Of a stretch of DNA of 64,000 bases, positions 33,759 through 46,329 are shown one piece after another. This DNA is from Cryptomeria japonica (Eukaryota > Streptophyta > Pinopsida > Cupressales > Cupressaceae), in the NCBI RefSeq assembly GCF_030272615.1, contig NC_081414.1, positions 909,053,009-909,117,008 of the forward strand, in the 5' to 3' direction. The notes under the pieces were generated by a model. The model saw only the letters and a program-made list of their open reading frames with translations. It did not search any database and had not been told where the DNA came from. Within the stretch, counting starts at the first letter, position 1. The number at the start of each line of letters is the position of its first letter. Position numbers and translations under genes: made by a program.

Positions 33759-36700
33759 TTAGTTCACCTCCTGAAGGGGAAATACCCCTAATTCACCTCT
33801 CAAATGCACAAATGTTGTCTTTGGGAGAGGCTTGGTGAATATGTCTGCTAACTGCTCCTTACTGGACACATGCTCCAGAGCAATCTCTTTATTCTGAACC
33901 TTTTCCCTCAAGAAATGATACTTAAGCTCAAAATGCTTGGTTCTAGAATGTAAAACCGGATTCTTTGATATATTGATAGCACTTGTGTTATCACGGAATA
34001 TAATTAATGGTTCAGATACAGGGATCTTGAAGCCTTCCAGTACATGCTTCATCCAGATTGTCTAAGTGCAGTTCATGAAAGCTGCAACATACTCCGCTTC
34101 CACTATAGACTGAGAGATGCAACTCTTCTTTTTACTCATCCATGAGACCAGTCTATCACCGAGAAAGAATGCACCACTAGTTGTGCTCTTCTAGTCATCC
34201 ACATTACTGGCCCAATCAGCATCTGTGAATACTTTCAGATTGAAATTATTGTTATATGGGTACCATAATCCATAGTCAATTGTTCCCTTCAGATACCTAA
34301 GAATCTGCTTGACTGCACTCAAGTGAGATTCTCTTGGACTCTTCTGGAACCTTGCAGTGATGCCAACTGCATGTGCAATATCCGGTCTGCTATGCATTAC
34401 ATAATGCAACTTACCAATCATTGATCGGTATTCCTTCTCATCAACCAGTACGGAATCATCCTCCTTTGTCAATTTGCAACCGATCACCATTGGTGTACCA
34501 ACCGGTTTGCTATCTTCCATTCCAAAAGTCTTCAACACCTCTTTGACATATCTGGATTGAGTGATGAAGATTCCATCTTTCATCTGCTAGATCTATAGTC
34601 CAATGAAGAACTTAATCTCCCCTATGAGTGACATCTCAAACTCTTTCTTCATCTCATCAGCAAACTCATGACTCATCTTGTCATCTCCACCAAAGATGAT
34701 GTCATCAACAAAAGCTTTACAGATCAGAATTTGATCTCCTTCAGACTTCAAGTAGATATTGCTATCTTCACAAGATGGGAATGTAGGCGCTCATACCATG
34801 TCCTAGGTGCTTGCTTTAGACCATATAATGCTTTATGTAGCCTACATACCATGTCATTATCTTCAGATAGGGTAAACCCATCTAGTTGCTCAATATACAC
34901 CTCCTCTTCAAGTACACCATTTAGGAATGCAAATTTTACATCCATTTGATATACCTTGAATCTCTTAAAAGCTGCATATGTAAGAAGCAAACGAACTCCT
35001 TCCAATCTGGCTACAAGAGCAAAGGTTTCCCCATAGTCTTCACCTTCTTCTTGAGCATATCCTTTGCATACTAGTCTGGCTTTATTCCTAATCACTATGC
35101 CATCCTCATTCAACTTATTTCTGAACACCCATTTGGTTCCAATGACATTTTTATGCTCTGGTCTGGGTACCAGGGACCATGTACCATTTTTCTCTATCTG
35201 GTCAAGTTCTTCTTCCATTGCCTTGATCCAGTCTTCATCTTTATGAGCCTCTTTGAATGACTTAGGCTCAATTTCAGAGATCATACATGAGTTTTCTCTG
35301 ATCTTTCTTCTGGTAAGGATTCCTGCATCCTTATCACCTATGATCTACTTGGGATCATGATTCAACTTGACATGCCAATGAATGATCTTAACTGGTTCTT
35401 CTTGTTTTTCTTCTTCATCCTCATCTTCATCAGTATCAGTATTCGTCGGTTCAGGAACACTGTTACTGGTACTCGGTTGACTGACAATCGGTTCCCAGAA
35501 GGTTGCAACCGGTTCATTTACAACTTGCTCACTGTCAGTTTCCTCAGTCTTCTCAGAGGATTCATCAACTCTTACATTGATGCTTTCCATAATTCTCTGA
35601 GTCCTATTGTTGTAGTACTTGAAAGCTTTACTCTAGGTGGAATATCCTAGAAATATTCCTTCATCACATTTAGCTTCAAATTTTCCCTGATGTTCACTCC
35701 TCTTGATGTAACATTTTCTACCAAATACCTTAAAGTAGTTAATCACATCTATCTTACCGGTCCAATACTCATAAGGAGTTTTGTCCTTACCCTTTTTGAT
35801 GAGTACCCGGTTCATAGTGTAGACTGCAGTGCTCATCACTTCTCTCCAAAAGGTGTGTGCAACCTTTCCTTGGATCAACATGGTTCTAGCTGCTTCAACC
35901 ATAGTCCAGTTATTCCTCTTTGCTAGGCCATTCTGCTATGGAGTCTGGGGGGCAAACAGTTGTCTCTTGATGCCAAATTCTTCACAATACTTGTTGAATT
36001 CACTAGAAGTGAATTCCCCTCCTTGATCAGTTCTGAGACATTTGATCCTTTTACCGCTTTCCTTCTCCACTAATGCTCTGAAAGCTTTGAATTTCCCAAA
36101 AGCTTCAGATTTGTCTTTCAAGAATGTGACCCACATCATTCTTGAGTAGTCATCAGTGAGAATCATGAAGTACCTATCACCCTACACACTTCTAGTTTTC
36201 ATAGGACCACATAAATCAGTATGCACAAGATCAACAAAGTTGTCAGTAGTGAAAGATTTACCTTTAAAGGTTGAGGAAGACATTTTCCCTAATTGACATT
36301 TTCTACACAAGGTATTATCCAGTTTTCTCAGCACCAGCAACCCTCTAACTACCTTGATCTTACTAGCCTTCACAATGTTATCAAAGTTCACATGGCAGAA
36401 TCTCCTATGCCATATCTAGCTATCATCAAGCTTAGCCATAAGACATGTACTTATATTTGCATTCAGATGAAATAGGTTACCTTTAGTTTGCATGTTGGTG
36501 GCTACCAATTTACCATATTTACCTTTGATTCTGCAAACTCCATTCTTGAATTGCAGAGTGAGACCACTATCATTTAGCTGGGCAACACTTAGAAGGTTGT
36601 GTTTGAGACCATCAACCTAGTACACATTGTGAGCACTACTCTTTCCATTCAAAGAGATGGACCCTCTGCCTTTGACCATGCATGGTGCATCATTGCCAAA

Positions 36701-37825
36701 GCGAACCACACCACCATCATACTCCTCTAAGGATAGAAACTTGCTCCGGTCACCAGTCATATGGTGAGAACAACCACTGTCAATGATCCATTCATTGGAA
36801 TCATCAAACTGGGAGACAAGAGCCTTCTTGTCTACCACATCTTCCTTTACAGCAACAAACACAATGTCTTCATTCTCTTCATCTTCTGATTCCTCATCTA
36901 TGACACCTTCATCAACTACCACAAAACAATTTCTCTAGTTTCCTCCTTTGAATTTCTTGAACTTTTCCGATTTATCCTTATTGTCATTATTAGGACAGTT
37001 CATAGCAATATGTCCTATCCGGTTACAGGAGAAACATTTCAAAGGAAGCTTACCTTTTTATTTACCAGTCCCTTTTGGAAATCTCCTGGCAAGAAGAGCT
37101 TCAAATTCCATCAGAAACTCTTCATCCTTCATTTCTCTATTCTGATTAGGTTCCCCACTAGTGCTAGTCTCTTTTCCTTTTCTAGATGGTATAGCAGAAG
37201 CTTTAAAAGCTAATTCTGTCTTTTGAACACTACCATCAAAACTATTCAACTCATAAGCTGTCAACTTGGCTATGATGGAGTCCAAGGACACCTTAGACTT
37301 GTCTATTGATCTCAGCTCCTAAATAGCAGCAACCCTTATTGCATAGACCGACAACAGGGATCTCAGGACTTTACTTACCACAATGGAATCTTCTATTTTG
37401 CCACTTGCACTCTTTATTTCTCCAACAACTATTTTGATTCTTATTCCATACTGCTGAATGGTCTCTCCTTCAACCATCTGCATGTCTTCAAACATTCCTC
37501 TCAAGCTCTCTTCCTTAGCCTATTTTACGTGCTCATCACCACCATAGATATTTTCAAGAGCATCCCATACCTCTTTGGGATTTGCCTTGTCCTGAACATC
37601 AATAAACTCAATGTCAAATAGACTACTGATGAGGGCTTCCATGACTTGCGCATTTTCTTGTATATCTCTCTTTTGGTCATCAGTGAGAGTACTAGTAGGA
37701 ACAACATATACATTTTCAACATAACTCTAGTGCTGAATACCCATGCTTTTGATGAATATCTTCATCCTGTCTTTCCATATACCAAAATTTTCCCTGTTAA
37801 ACTTTGGACCTTCCTTCTTCACCAT
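33759..37825 (-). pseudogene. Copia gag-pol polyprotein pseudogene
   Basis: Start ATG at 37825-37823. Order on the minus strand: gag (37825-36930) with zinc knuckle CFSCNRIGHIAMNC at about 37040-37000; protease with IIDSGCSHHMTGD (about 36800); GAG-pre-integrase with LCRKCQLGKM (about 36310-36280); integrase core with HTDLCGP, ILTDDYSRMMWV and LRTDQGGEF (36230-36010); RT with [21 protein letters not shown] and [15 protein letters not shown] (35150-34790); and RNase H with HSRTKHFELKYHFLRE and LADIFTKPLP (33960-33800), ending at TAA 33759. One frameshift lies between 34748 and 34583. About 15 in-frame stops, for example at 37319, 36617, 36182, 35936, 35633, 35345 and 34191, are TAG at Gln positions; the one at 37058 is TAA. 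Confidence 0.95.
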
Positions 37826-37881
37826 TAGACTAGGATCTTCTCCTCAAGCGGTTAAGCTTACAACACAGAGGACCTGGAGTG

Positions 37882-37893
37882 CTCTGATACCAA
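37882..37893 (-). other. Copia primer binding site (initiator Met tRNA type)
   Basis: Minus-strand TTGGTATCAGAG directly inside the right LTR, the standard complement of the initiator methionine tRNA 3' end used by plant Copia elements. Confidence 0.9.
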
Positions 37894-37894
37894 T

Positions 37895-39466
37895 TGATAA
37901 CTCAATGATGAACCACTAGTACCAAACCGGTACTAAGAGGGGGGGGTGAATCAGTACAAACACAAATATCATCAAAAACCAGTTTGATAGCAAATACCCC
38001 AAATGACTGATAAACAGGAATACTGGTAAAACAGAGTGCAACTGGTAACATCCAGTATGGATCAATCAATCATGAACCGGTCACTCAATAAGCTTTCCTC
38101 TTAACTCAATACTACAGTATCATTATATTCTCATGCATAAACCAGTAAACTTTACCATCAGATCTTCACAACAATGAGTTCACTATGTTTTATAGACAGG
38201 CATAAAACATAGAACCTTCATGTGCTGAATAGAAAAAACAAAGCATCACAAGGCAGAAGCATTTCACATGACACACATAATTTTCACGTGGAAACCCAAC
38301 TGGGAAAAACCACGGTGGGGATGAATACCCACAAGCTTCTTTTTGAACTCTTTAGAAGTCTGCTCTGTTAGGAGCCTTGTCTGGTTAAGGACATTACAAT
38401 AGGTTCTGGTAAGAACCGATCCTGTTAAGGATCACCTGGTTAAGGGATACCTGGTTAAGGGTTAAACCTGGTAGGGTCACCTTGTTAGAGAATTTCAAGA
38501 ACTCAATAGCTGAAAGGATCTCCTCAGCTTCTCTAGCTTCTCAGAACTCATTAGCCTCGAGTTACCCAGTTAACGGATTTGAAACAAGCCGGCTAAGACC
38601 ACCCGATTTAAGGGATTTTGAATCAAGCCAGTTAAGGCTACCCTGTTAGGGGATTTTACAACTGTTGAAGTGGTTAGAGATCAATAGGTATTACAATGAT
38701 CTGTTAATAGCACTTAATGCTAATGCAGATCCGTTTAGGCTCCTCTTTTCCTTCTGCACATTCACTTTGCAGGTATCTTTTCTCTCCTTTGGTCTGGCAA
38801 GAATCACGTATCACTTTCCTTGGATACAGACTCACAACTTTTGCCAACAACCTCAGAAAGAAACCCAACATCGATCTTATAGGAGACATACAGGTCGGTA
38901 GCAAAAACCCTAAACCCTAAACCTATTAGGTTAAGCAATTCAAATGGTTTGATCCTGACCGTTGAATCATGCTACATTAAATGCAACAATCTTGAATCGA
39001 TCTCAAGACATTCTCCATCGTCCATTATCCATCGTTTTCATGGCGGCTGATAACCCATCACGCATTATCACCATTTGACAGACTTCGCACATTCCTGAGG
39101 TAGATAGAAATAGTCATCTTCATGCAAGATCCTTCACGTACACAAAGCTTACGTGGCAACACGATCTATCCTCCATCATACTGCTAACTCATCACACAAA
39201 GATCACTGATTGAGTGACACAGACTTGAGGTACTCCAACTGGAAACCTCGAAGTGGAAGGTGCATACCAAGTGGTAGTCATATAGTGATTCCATGTGTCA
39301 GTTCCCATAACTTCATACCGGTTCCCATAACTACATGTCGGTTCACCTTGAACAAATATGTCGCTTCACTTTGGCATATAAACTGGTTCACACAATGTCC
39401 CATATTGACATTAATGACAACATATAATATCATTATGTCTTCATGCCGGTTCACATAATGCCAACA
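37895..39466 (-). repeat. Copia LTR, right copy (5' LTR in element sense)
   Basis: Begins TGATAACTC and ends GCCAACA, matching the left copy along its length, with the same telomere-like units at about 38904-38921. Flanked on the right by AATAT (39467-39471). Confidence 0.95.
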
Positions 39467-39471
39467 AATAT

Positions 39472-40192
39472 AACAAGAGTGTCAATAATTAATACATCAT
39501 AAATGTGTATACATCAAAGGAGGATCAATGAATATTAATCTAAGATCTTCTCCCCCCAGAATTTGTCTGCCTCGTAGCCATCCCACCTCCACCTACTCCT
39601 AAAGTACATGCACCCATGTAGCCACCATCTGGCTCTCTCCTAGGGCCTGTGACACCCCGACTCTCTGTATATCACTATGATCCCCCATGCCTAGAGCTCT
39701 GTGCATAGTACTCTACCCGTCTCTCTAAGGGAACAACCCGGAAATAAAGACCCCTGTAATAATCAACCCATCCTATTTGATATATATGATATCTCATGGT
39801 ATCCTTGGTAAGTCCCTAGGTGGCTGTCCACTCTATGGTTTGCATCAACTCCTCTACACAACCACATCTCTCTAAAGTTGTATCATGCTAAGTTGTCAAC
39901 TAAGCAACCTATGCATGTTCCTATGCTTGATACACCTGTAACTATCGTATGGTTCCCTCTAATCTATGTATATATCGAGCATGTCTCTGTACCTAATTTG
40001 TCTTGGGTTGTGGTTGTTCTTGTGGTCATACCTATAGTTGTGGCTGTGGTAGTCTTGGTACTCTCGGTTGTGCTAGTGCCCGTGGTGGTGCTGGTGTAAC
40101 CAATGGTGCTAAGGATTGTCGGGGTGGTCTCCATCATCTACCACCACTCCCCCCCTCATCTCCTCCTCAATATCCTCCTCCACCTCCTCCTT
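39472..40192 (-). pseudogene. Probable C-terminal tail of the antisense plant-mobile-domain gene
   Basis: Read on the minus strand, 40192-39540 gives an acidic/Gly-rich start, then a His/Asn/Tyr-rich tail (YQDYHSHNYRYDHKNNHN at about 40055-40000), broken by stops. It follows on from the CTCC-rich tail at 44807-44900 when the LTR elements 40193-44806 are removed; both sides of that insertion are CTC/TCC-rich. Only position and composition link it to the gene. Confidence 0.4.
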
Positions 40193-42102
40193 TGATGCAG
40201 TCAAGGTAGGGAGATCCAATGAAGGACATCCTCGCCTTGTAGCCTATAACACAAAACACCATGCAAGATACCGACAACTGGTAACACAACATAAGATATA
40301 ATTGGTAAATAGATAAAGAGAAACCTAACCGATAGAAGTAACACATGATATAACTGGTAACTAGAGAAATAAATCATTATAATCATTTAATGAATTACAT
40401 ATCCTTTAGTGGCTACACATGTTGGACCGCAACCCAGGATTACAAAACAATCCATACAACACAAAACTAAGTTCCGCAGATCTTCTGCTCGACAAATAGG
40501 TCTTTGGTAATAGTCTGCACTATTCTACACTGATTCAAACTTTAGTCCTTCCACACTTCAGTCCCACTGGACTAGAATCTCTCCTGAAACTATATTTTCG
40601 CTCAATTTCTTCTTCCTCCAACCTCTAGCCTCAAAAATGAATCTCTAAAATTTCCCTTTATACCATCTGCAAACATTAACAACTCGATCAAGTTAGCCAA
40701 AGACCAACCGATTCATGATGAAACGTGTAAACGATAACATGTTAGCCCAAACCACCAAGAACATCTTCAAATGCATAAAACTTCACATAGTCCTCCAAAA
40801 ACATCGAACAAGGCCCAAAACAACATCGCTTAATGATCTTCAAGTTATGGGAACCACCTGCAACCCAATTCATCTTCGCTCCATGCACTACAAGATCAAC
40901 TGATAAGAACATACCAATACCAGACTAATACCAAGATCGATGTCATCGAGATCAAATCCAAATGCCAGTTTGAACTACTCAGGTGATCCTACATCAAATT
41001 CTTGGGGTTAATTGAAAAGTGAGTATCATCACTTGATTTGGTTCAACGATCTATCAGTAGGTACTTGCAACTATCTTAGGGGTTTGGTGGTCTGACAACA
41101 GGTTTCGGTTGCCTCTCCTTGGTGAATCTACCAGTCCACCCTATAGCCTACCTGGATTTGGTGATATGTCCAAGTCTCCACCCACTAACTGCCTCAAGCT
41201 CAAGCTCTAGGTTCAGCGGTCTTCTTGCAAGCCTTATACTGCGTTCAATGATCTAAACGAGTATACAAGCTACCTCAACTTCCTTTCCAACCAACTGGTA
41301 CATAACCAGGTCTTCTTCCATCAATAGGTTCACAAACTGGCTCTAATACCACTTGACACAGTCAAGGTAGGGATATCCAATGAAGGACATCCTTTCCTTG
41401 CAACCTATAACACAAAACACCATGCAAGGTACCGACAACTGGTAATACAACATAAGATCTAATCGATAAAGAGCAACCTAATTGGTAGAAGTAACACGTG
41501 ACATAACCGGTAACTAGATAAATCAATCATTATAACCATTTAATGAATTACATATGCCTTCAGAGGCTACACATGTTGGACCATAGCCCGAGATTACAAA
41601 ATAATCCATACAACACAAATCTAATATCCGCAGATCTTCTACTCGACAAATAGGTCTTTGGTAATAGTCTACACTATTCTAGACTGATCCAGACCTTAGT
41701 CCTTCTAGACTTCAGTCCCCCCAGACCAGAATCTCTTTGAAAACTACATATTCACTCGATCTCTTCTTCTTCTAACCTCTAGCCTACAAAACGAATCTCT
41801 AAACTTTTTCCTTTATACCATCGGCAAGCAATAACAACTCAATCAAGTCAGCCAAAGACCAACTAGTTCATGATGAAATGTGTAAAAAATAACATGTCGG
41901 CCTAAATCACCAAGAACATCTTCAAATACATAAAAATCCATGCGGTCCTCCGAAAACATCGGGAAAGGCACAAAACAACATCGCTCAATGATCCACAAGT
42001 TATGGGAACCACCTGCAACCCGATTCATCTTTGCTCCATACACTCCAATACTAACCGGTAAGAATATACCAATACCAAAATAGTATCGGGATCGATATCT
42101 CA
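40193..42102 (-). mobile_element. Small LTR retroelement without coding region (minus)
   Basis: LTR copy L1 at 40193-40996 and L2 at 41354-42102 start alike (TGA(T/C)(G/A)CAGTCAAGGTAGGG...) and stay similar along their shared length. The 357 bp between them carries no ORF of note. A PBS-like minus-strand TGGTATTAGAGCC lies next to L2 at 41338-41350. In element sense the LTR starts TGATGTAGGA. L2 is truncated at 42102. LTRs of about 800 bp with a very short interior indicate a non-autonomous element of TRIM/SMART type, but with unusually long LTRs. Confidence 0.8.
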
Positions 42103-42384
42103 CTTGGTGCACTCACCAATTAAGGGAGACCTCAAAGAGATCTATTCGGACTGGTCAGCAAGACTAAACATAACAAAAACACAAGGATACGATGGAGTAA
42201 ATGCAAAACTAAATAAATTATATCATCAAAACTATTTACAATCAACCGGTAACTATTGGGTTACAGAAACTAGCTCACTGGCTTGCTAAAACATGCTTAA
42301 TTACAGAATAGGTCACAACCAGGACCTCAAATATTTAGATCTATCTTCTATGTTCCATATCTTAGCTTATCACTACTTCTCTTA

Positions 42385-44437
42385 CATTCTAATTCTTGAG
42401 AGCTAAAAAATTGCGTGAGAGCATGGATTTTCTTCATGTTTGAGTGTTTATTTTTGTGGTTTTGGGTTTATTCCATTGTGTTCATGGTCTTTACCATGTT
42501 TGAGTTTCATAGCATGTGGCTTTGTTTCTGGTGAGATGTGGATTCTGTTATTGTCCCGGTTGATGTGTTCTTACTGGTTAGCCTGGTTGTATGTTGAGAA
42601 AAGATGACTTCAAGTTGCAGTTGATCTCCTTCAATTGTGGATCATTGGAGATGTTGCTTTGGACCTTGGCTGGTATTCCCAGAAGTTTCTGCATCATTTT
42701 ATGATTTAAAGATTGTTCTTAGTGATTTGAGCTGACATGTTACCATTGCACATTTCATGAACCAGTTGGTCTTTGGGCCGACTTGATTGAGTTGTAATCA
42801 TTTGCAGATAGTATAAATAGAAGCTTGTGAATCATTTGAGCATGACAAAGAAGTTAGAAGATTGAAGACTTTGTTTTGAGATCGGGCGACGATGTAGAAC
42901 TGACAAGATTCTGATCCGGTAGGACTGAGGCTAGAAGGCTAAGGTCTGGATTAGGATAGAATCGATAGACTGTTACCGGAGGCCAATTTGATATGAGGAT
43001 GATTTGCAGATCTTGTAATTGCATTGTAAGCATTGTTTGTATCCTGGACTGCGGTCCAACATGTGGCATGTATAATCCTTCAAATTGTATTAAGATTCAT
43101 TCACATTGTTTGCTGGTTATGTGTTATGTGTTGTTACCAATTGTTATTCATGTTATTTCTAGCACTTTGTTACTAGTTATCGGTATGCTTTGCATGGTTT
43201 ATATATCTAGCTGCAAGGTTGGGCTGTCCTTCATTGGATCTCCCTACCTTGACTGCGTCAAATGGTATCAGAGATGGATTGTGAACCTGTTGCTTGAGGA
43301 GGACCTGGTTATGCACTAGTTGGTTGAGAGAAGATTAAGGAAACTTGTGGACTTGTTCAAATCATCGAATTTTAGGCAAAGAAAGGTTTGGAGGTAGAAC
43401 ACCGATCCTAGAGCTTGAGCTTGAGTAGCTAGTGGGTGGAGACTTGAACAAATTGCAGCTATGGTTAGATCACCGAATCCCCTGAGGTAGTTGCAAGTAC
43501 CTACTAATCGATCGTCAAACCAGATCAAGTAATGGGACTCACTTTTCAATTAACCCCGAGAGTCTGATGTAGGAGCACTGGTCGATTTCTTATCAATTGA
43601 GCTGTTTTCAGTGGAATTTATTGAGAGTGTGGCATTTCTTCATGTTTGAGTGTAGCATTGTGGTTTTGGGTTTATTCCCTTGTGTTCATGGTCTTTACCA
43701 TGTTTGAGTTTTATAGCATTTGGCTTTATTTCCAGTGAGATGTGTTCTTACCAGTTAGCTTGGTTGTATGTTGAGCGAAGATGATTTCAGGTTGCGGTTG
43801 ATCTTCATGACTTGCAGATCATTGGAGATGTTTCTTTGGACCTTAGCTAGTATTATCGAAAGTCTATTCATCCTTATATGATTTGAAGGTTGTTCTTAGT
43901 GATTTGAGCTGACATGTTACCATTGCACGTTTCGTGAACTAGTTGGTCTTTGGGCCGACTTGATTGAGTGGTAATTATTTATAGATGGTATAAATAAGAG
44001 CTTGTGAATCATTTGAAGAAGACAGAGAAGTTTGAAGATTAAAGACTTTGTTTCGAGATTGTGCAAAGATCTAGAACCGGCGAGATTCTGATCCAATAGG
44101 ACTGAGGCTGAAAGGCTAAGGTCCGAATTAGGATAGAACCGACAGACTGTTACCGTAGGCCGATTTGATATGAGGATGATCTGTGGATCTTGTAATTTCA
44201 TTGTAAGCATTGTTTGTATCCTGGATTGCAATCCAACATGTGGCATGTATAATCCTTCAAATTGTAATAAGATTTATTCACATTGTTTACCGGTTATGTG
44301 TTCCGTGTTATTACTGGTTGTTCTTCTTGCTATTCATGGCACTTTGTTACTAGTTACCATTATGCTTTGCATGGTTTATGTGTTTAGCTACAAGGTTGGG
44401 TTGTCCTTCATTGGATCTCCCTACCTTGACTATGTCA
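42385..44437 (+). mobile_element. Second member of the small LTR family (plus)
   Basis: LTR L3 (about 42385-43260, 5' end missing) and L4 (43565-44437, TGATGTAGGA...ATGTCA) belong to the same family as L1/L2 but lie in the opposite orientation. The interior of 304 bp starts with PBS-like TGGTATCAGAGA (43263-43274) and ends with a short purine tract before 43565. TATA boxes (TATAAATA) are at 42812-42819 and 43989-43996. No protein is encoded. A further LTR end in minus orientation is at about 44645-44806. Confidence 0.8.
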
Positions 44438-44644
44438 CTAATGCTTAATTACAATGGTTTATATGATCCAAAGGGATCCAGACAGCCCAAAAGGGATCAA
44501 ATGCCAAAGAACAAGACCTAAAGTGTAAAAACAACAAGGTCAGCCTCCGCCAAATAAATTCCTTTGGAAAATCAAAAGGATGAAGCATAGATCATGGTGA
44601 AAGGTCAGCCACATGCCAAGGAACATCAGAATCAATTCTCAGTG

Positions 44645-44806
44645 CTTCGCAAGCTACGGAATCCACCCACAACTTGATTCATCTTCTCTCCATACACTGC
44701 AAGACCAACTAGTAAGAACATACCAATACCGGACTAATACCGGGATCGATGTCTCACCGAGATAAAATCCAAATGTTGGGTTGAACTACTCTGATGCTCC
44801 TGCATC
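44645..44806 (-). repeat. Partial third LTR of the small LTR family (minus)
   Basis: Matches the end of L1 (about 40850-40996) and finishes CCTGCATCA at 44806, directly before the CTCC-rich tail of the plant-mobile-domain gene. It overlaps the part still present in L2, so it is not simply the missing end of L2. The cluster 40193-44806 therefore arose in more than one event. Confidence 0.65.
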
Positions 44807-46040
44807 ATCCTCCATCTCATCCTCCACCTCCTCCTTCATCTCCTCCTCCACCCTCATCATCATCATTGTCCCCTATCCCCCTACTACCCTGACCAAGTTG
44901 TGGCTCATTATCCTCAAAAAGGGAAAAAGGTTCCTCTGGATCTATAAGCCTCAAAAAAGGGTGCTCCATAAACTAATACACATACTATGGTATTCATCCT
45001 CCATTTGTTACCATTGGAAAATAATCCCATGCCTACCCACCAAGTGACAACATCTTTGTATAGGCCATGTCAAAATCAATCGATGGACCCCACTCTTCCC
45101 TCTACTTATGAACCCACATATACTCTGTCGTCCCATGGGGGATCCCCTATGCTCGACCATGGTGATAATGAATCACTCAATAATAAATGGGGTCTTGCCA
45201 ATCAGATACCAGAATGTAAAAACAAATGACATCTCCCTCCAGTCATCTCCCCAAGGATCACAATTAAGGTACAACCTCCACACCATTGAAGCCAAAGAAT
45301 CTAGAACCCTCCTCGAATACTCTAGTTTTCCCATCCTGCACTAGACAATTGCTTTGGCGTAAGCATATACATAGGGCCTCCCCACTGGTCTAATCCTATC
45401 ACCTAGTGGTCATGCAACAGGGATGTGCTCCGAAGCCCAAATCTATAACAAAATAACTCTAGCTAATAAAGCAGCTCCACCATCATATACCAATTGGTTA
45501 AGGTCATGATATAAGTTGGCTAACATATAGATACCCCAAGAATATCTGGTGCTCTCTCTTAGCATGCTATCCAAAACCTTGTTCCATCCGATTGAAAAGT
45601 CATGTCCTATCCTATCTGGACATAAAAATCTGTCGATCAATCCTATGAAAACTGATGAAAGTGGCTCATAGTAATTGATCATATCCTGTCATGGCATGAA
45701 ATAACCTCCTACCTCCAGGCTAGCTAAGATCTCTCTTAGGACCTGTATACTGCCTTGCTCCTTTACATCATATACAACAAGCTCTCCCATCACCTGAATG
45801 TGCAGAATATGATATACATCCTCTACTATCATAGTGATCTCTCTAGTAGTCAGGTGGAAAGTGTTGTTCTCACTATGCCACCGCTCAGCCAGCATAGTAA
45901 GCAAACCATGGTTCACACGATACTAGGGCACATCCAACAAAAAACCTAATTCGTAGGCATCAATAACTACTCTATTTGCATTTGTCAGCCGAGGGATCAT
46001 ACTGAAGGTCCTTGGATACTAACCCTGCATCTAGAGAACT
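44807..46040 (-). pseudogene. Antisense plant mobile domain (PMD, MAIN-like) gene
   Basis: On the minus strand from about 46040, PRLTNANRVVIDAYELGFLLDVP and VNHGLLTMLAERWHSENNTFHL, then EITMIVEDVYHILHIQVMGE, follow the start of the plant mobile domain of MAIN/MAIL1 and its transposon relatives. The end of the domain is visible at about 45440-45260: WASEHIPVA-PLGDRIRPVGRP. Stops at about 45930, 45689, 45443 and several further down are TAG or TGA at probable Gln/Arg sites, and the main frame is otherwise kept. The tail (44900-44807) encodes Glu/Gly-rich sequence from CTCC/TCATC repeats. It lies antisense between pol and the 3' LTR of Gypsy1, a location known for extra ORFs in Tat elements. The function of such captured copies is unknown. 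Confidence 0.75.
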
Positions 46041-46329
46041 CATAACTCCTCCTATAAACCAACAACAAATCAAAAGTCAACAACTAATATACAAGTCAGC
46101 ATATCACGCATAAATTGCTTTTTCGAGTTCATCAACTTATCAATCATCAAATTGCTCTGTCGAGCACATCAAATTGCTCATATGAGCGTATCTATCTATC
46201 CATTTTCTCTTTGAGCACGTCCAAGCATCTAATTTCTCTTCTAAACAGATCTATTTGCTCTTTCGATCTCATCAATCTATCAATCATCATAAATCAGTCC
46301 AATCATCAAATCATTCAACCTATCAACTA

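Larger units (their letters stand above)
31880..39466 (-). mobile_element. Complete Ty1/Copia retrotransposon with AATAT duplication
   Basis: Two LTRs (31880-33515 and 37895-39466) flank a gag-pol region coded on the minus strand. The five bases before (31875-31879) and after (39467-39471) are both AATAT. PBS and PPT are in the right places for minus orientation. The LTRs are highly similar by eye; most of the 64-bp length difference is an extra piece at about 33367-33425 in the left copy. The polyprotein has about 15 nonsense codons and one frameshift, so the element is intact in structure but dead in coding. Confidence 0.95.

Noticed and set aside
39878-40209. Val-rich and Cys/Gly-rich plus-strand ORFs
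   Set aside because: Low-complexity shadow of the antisense PMD tail; no signal or domain.
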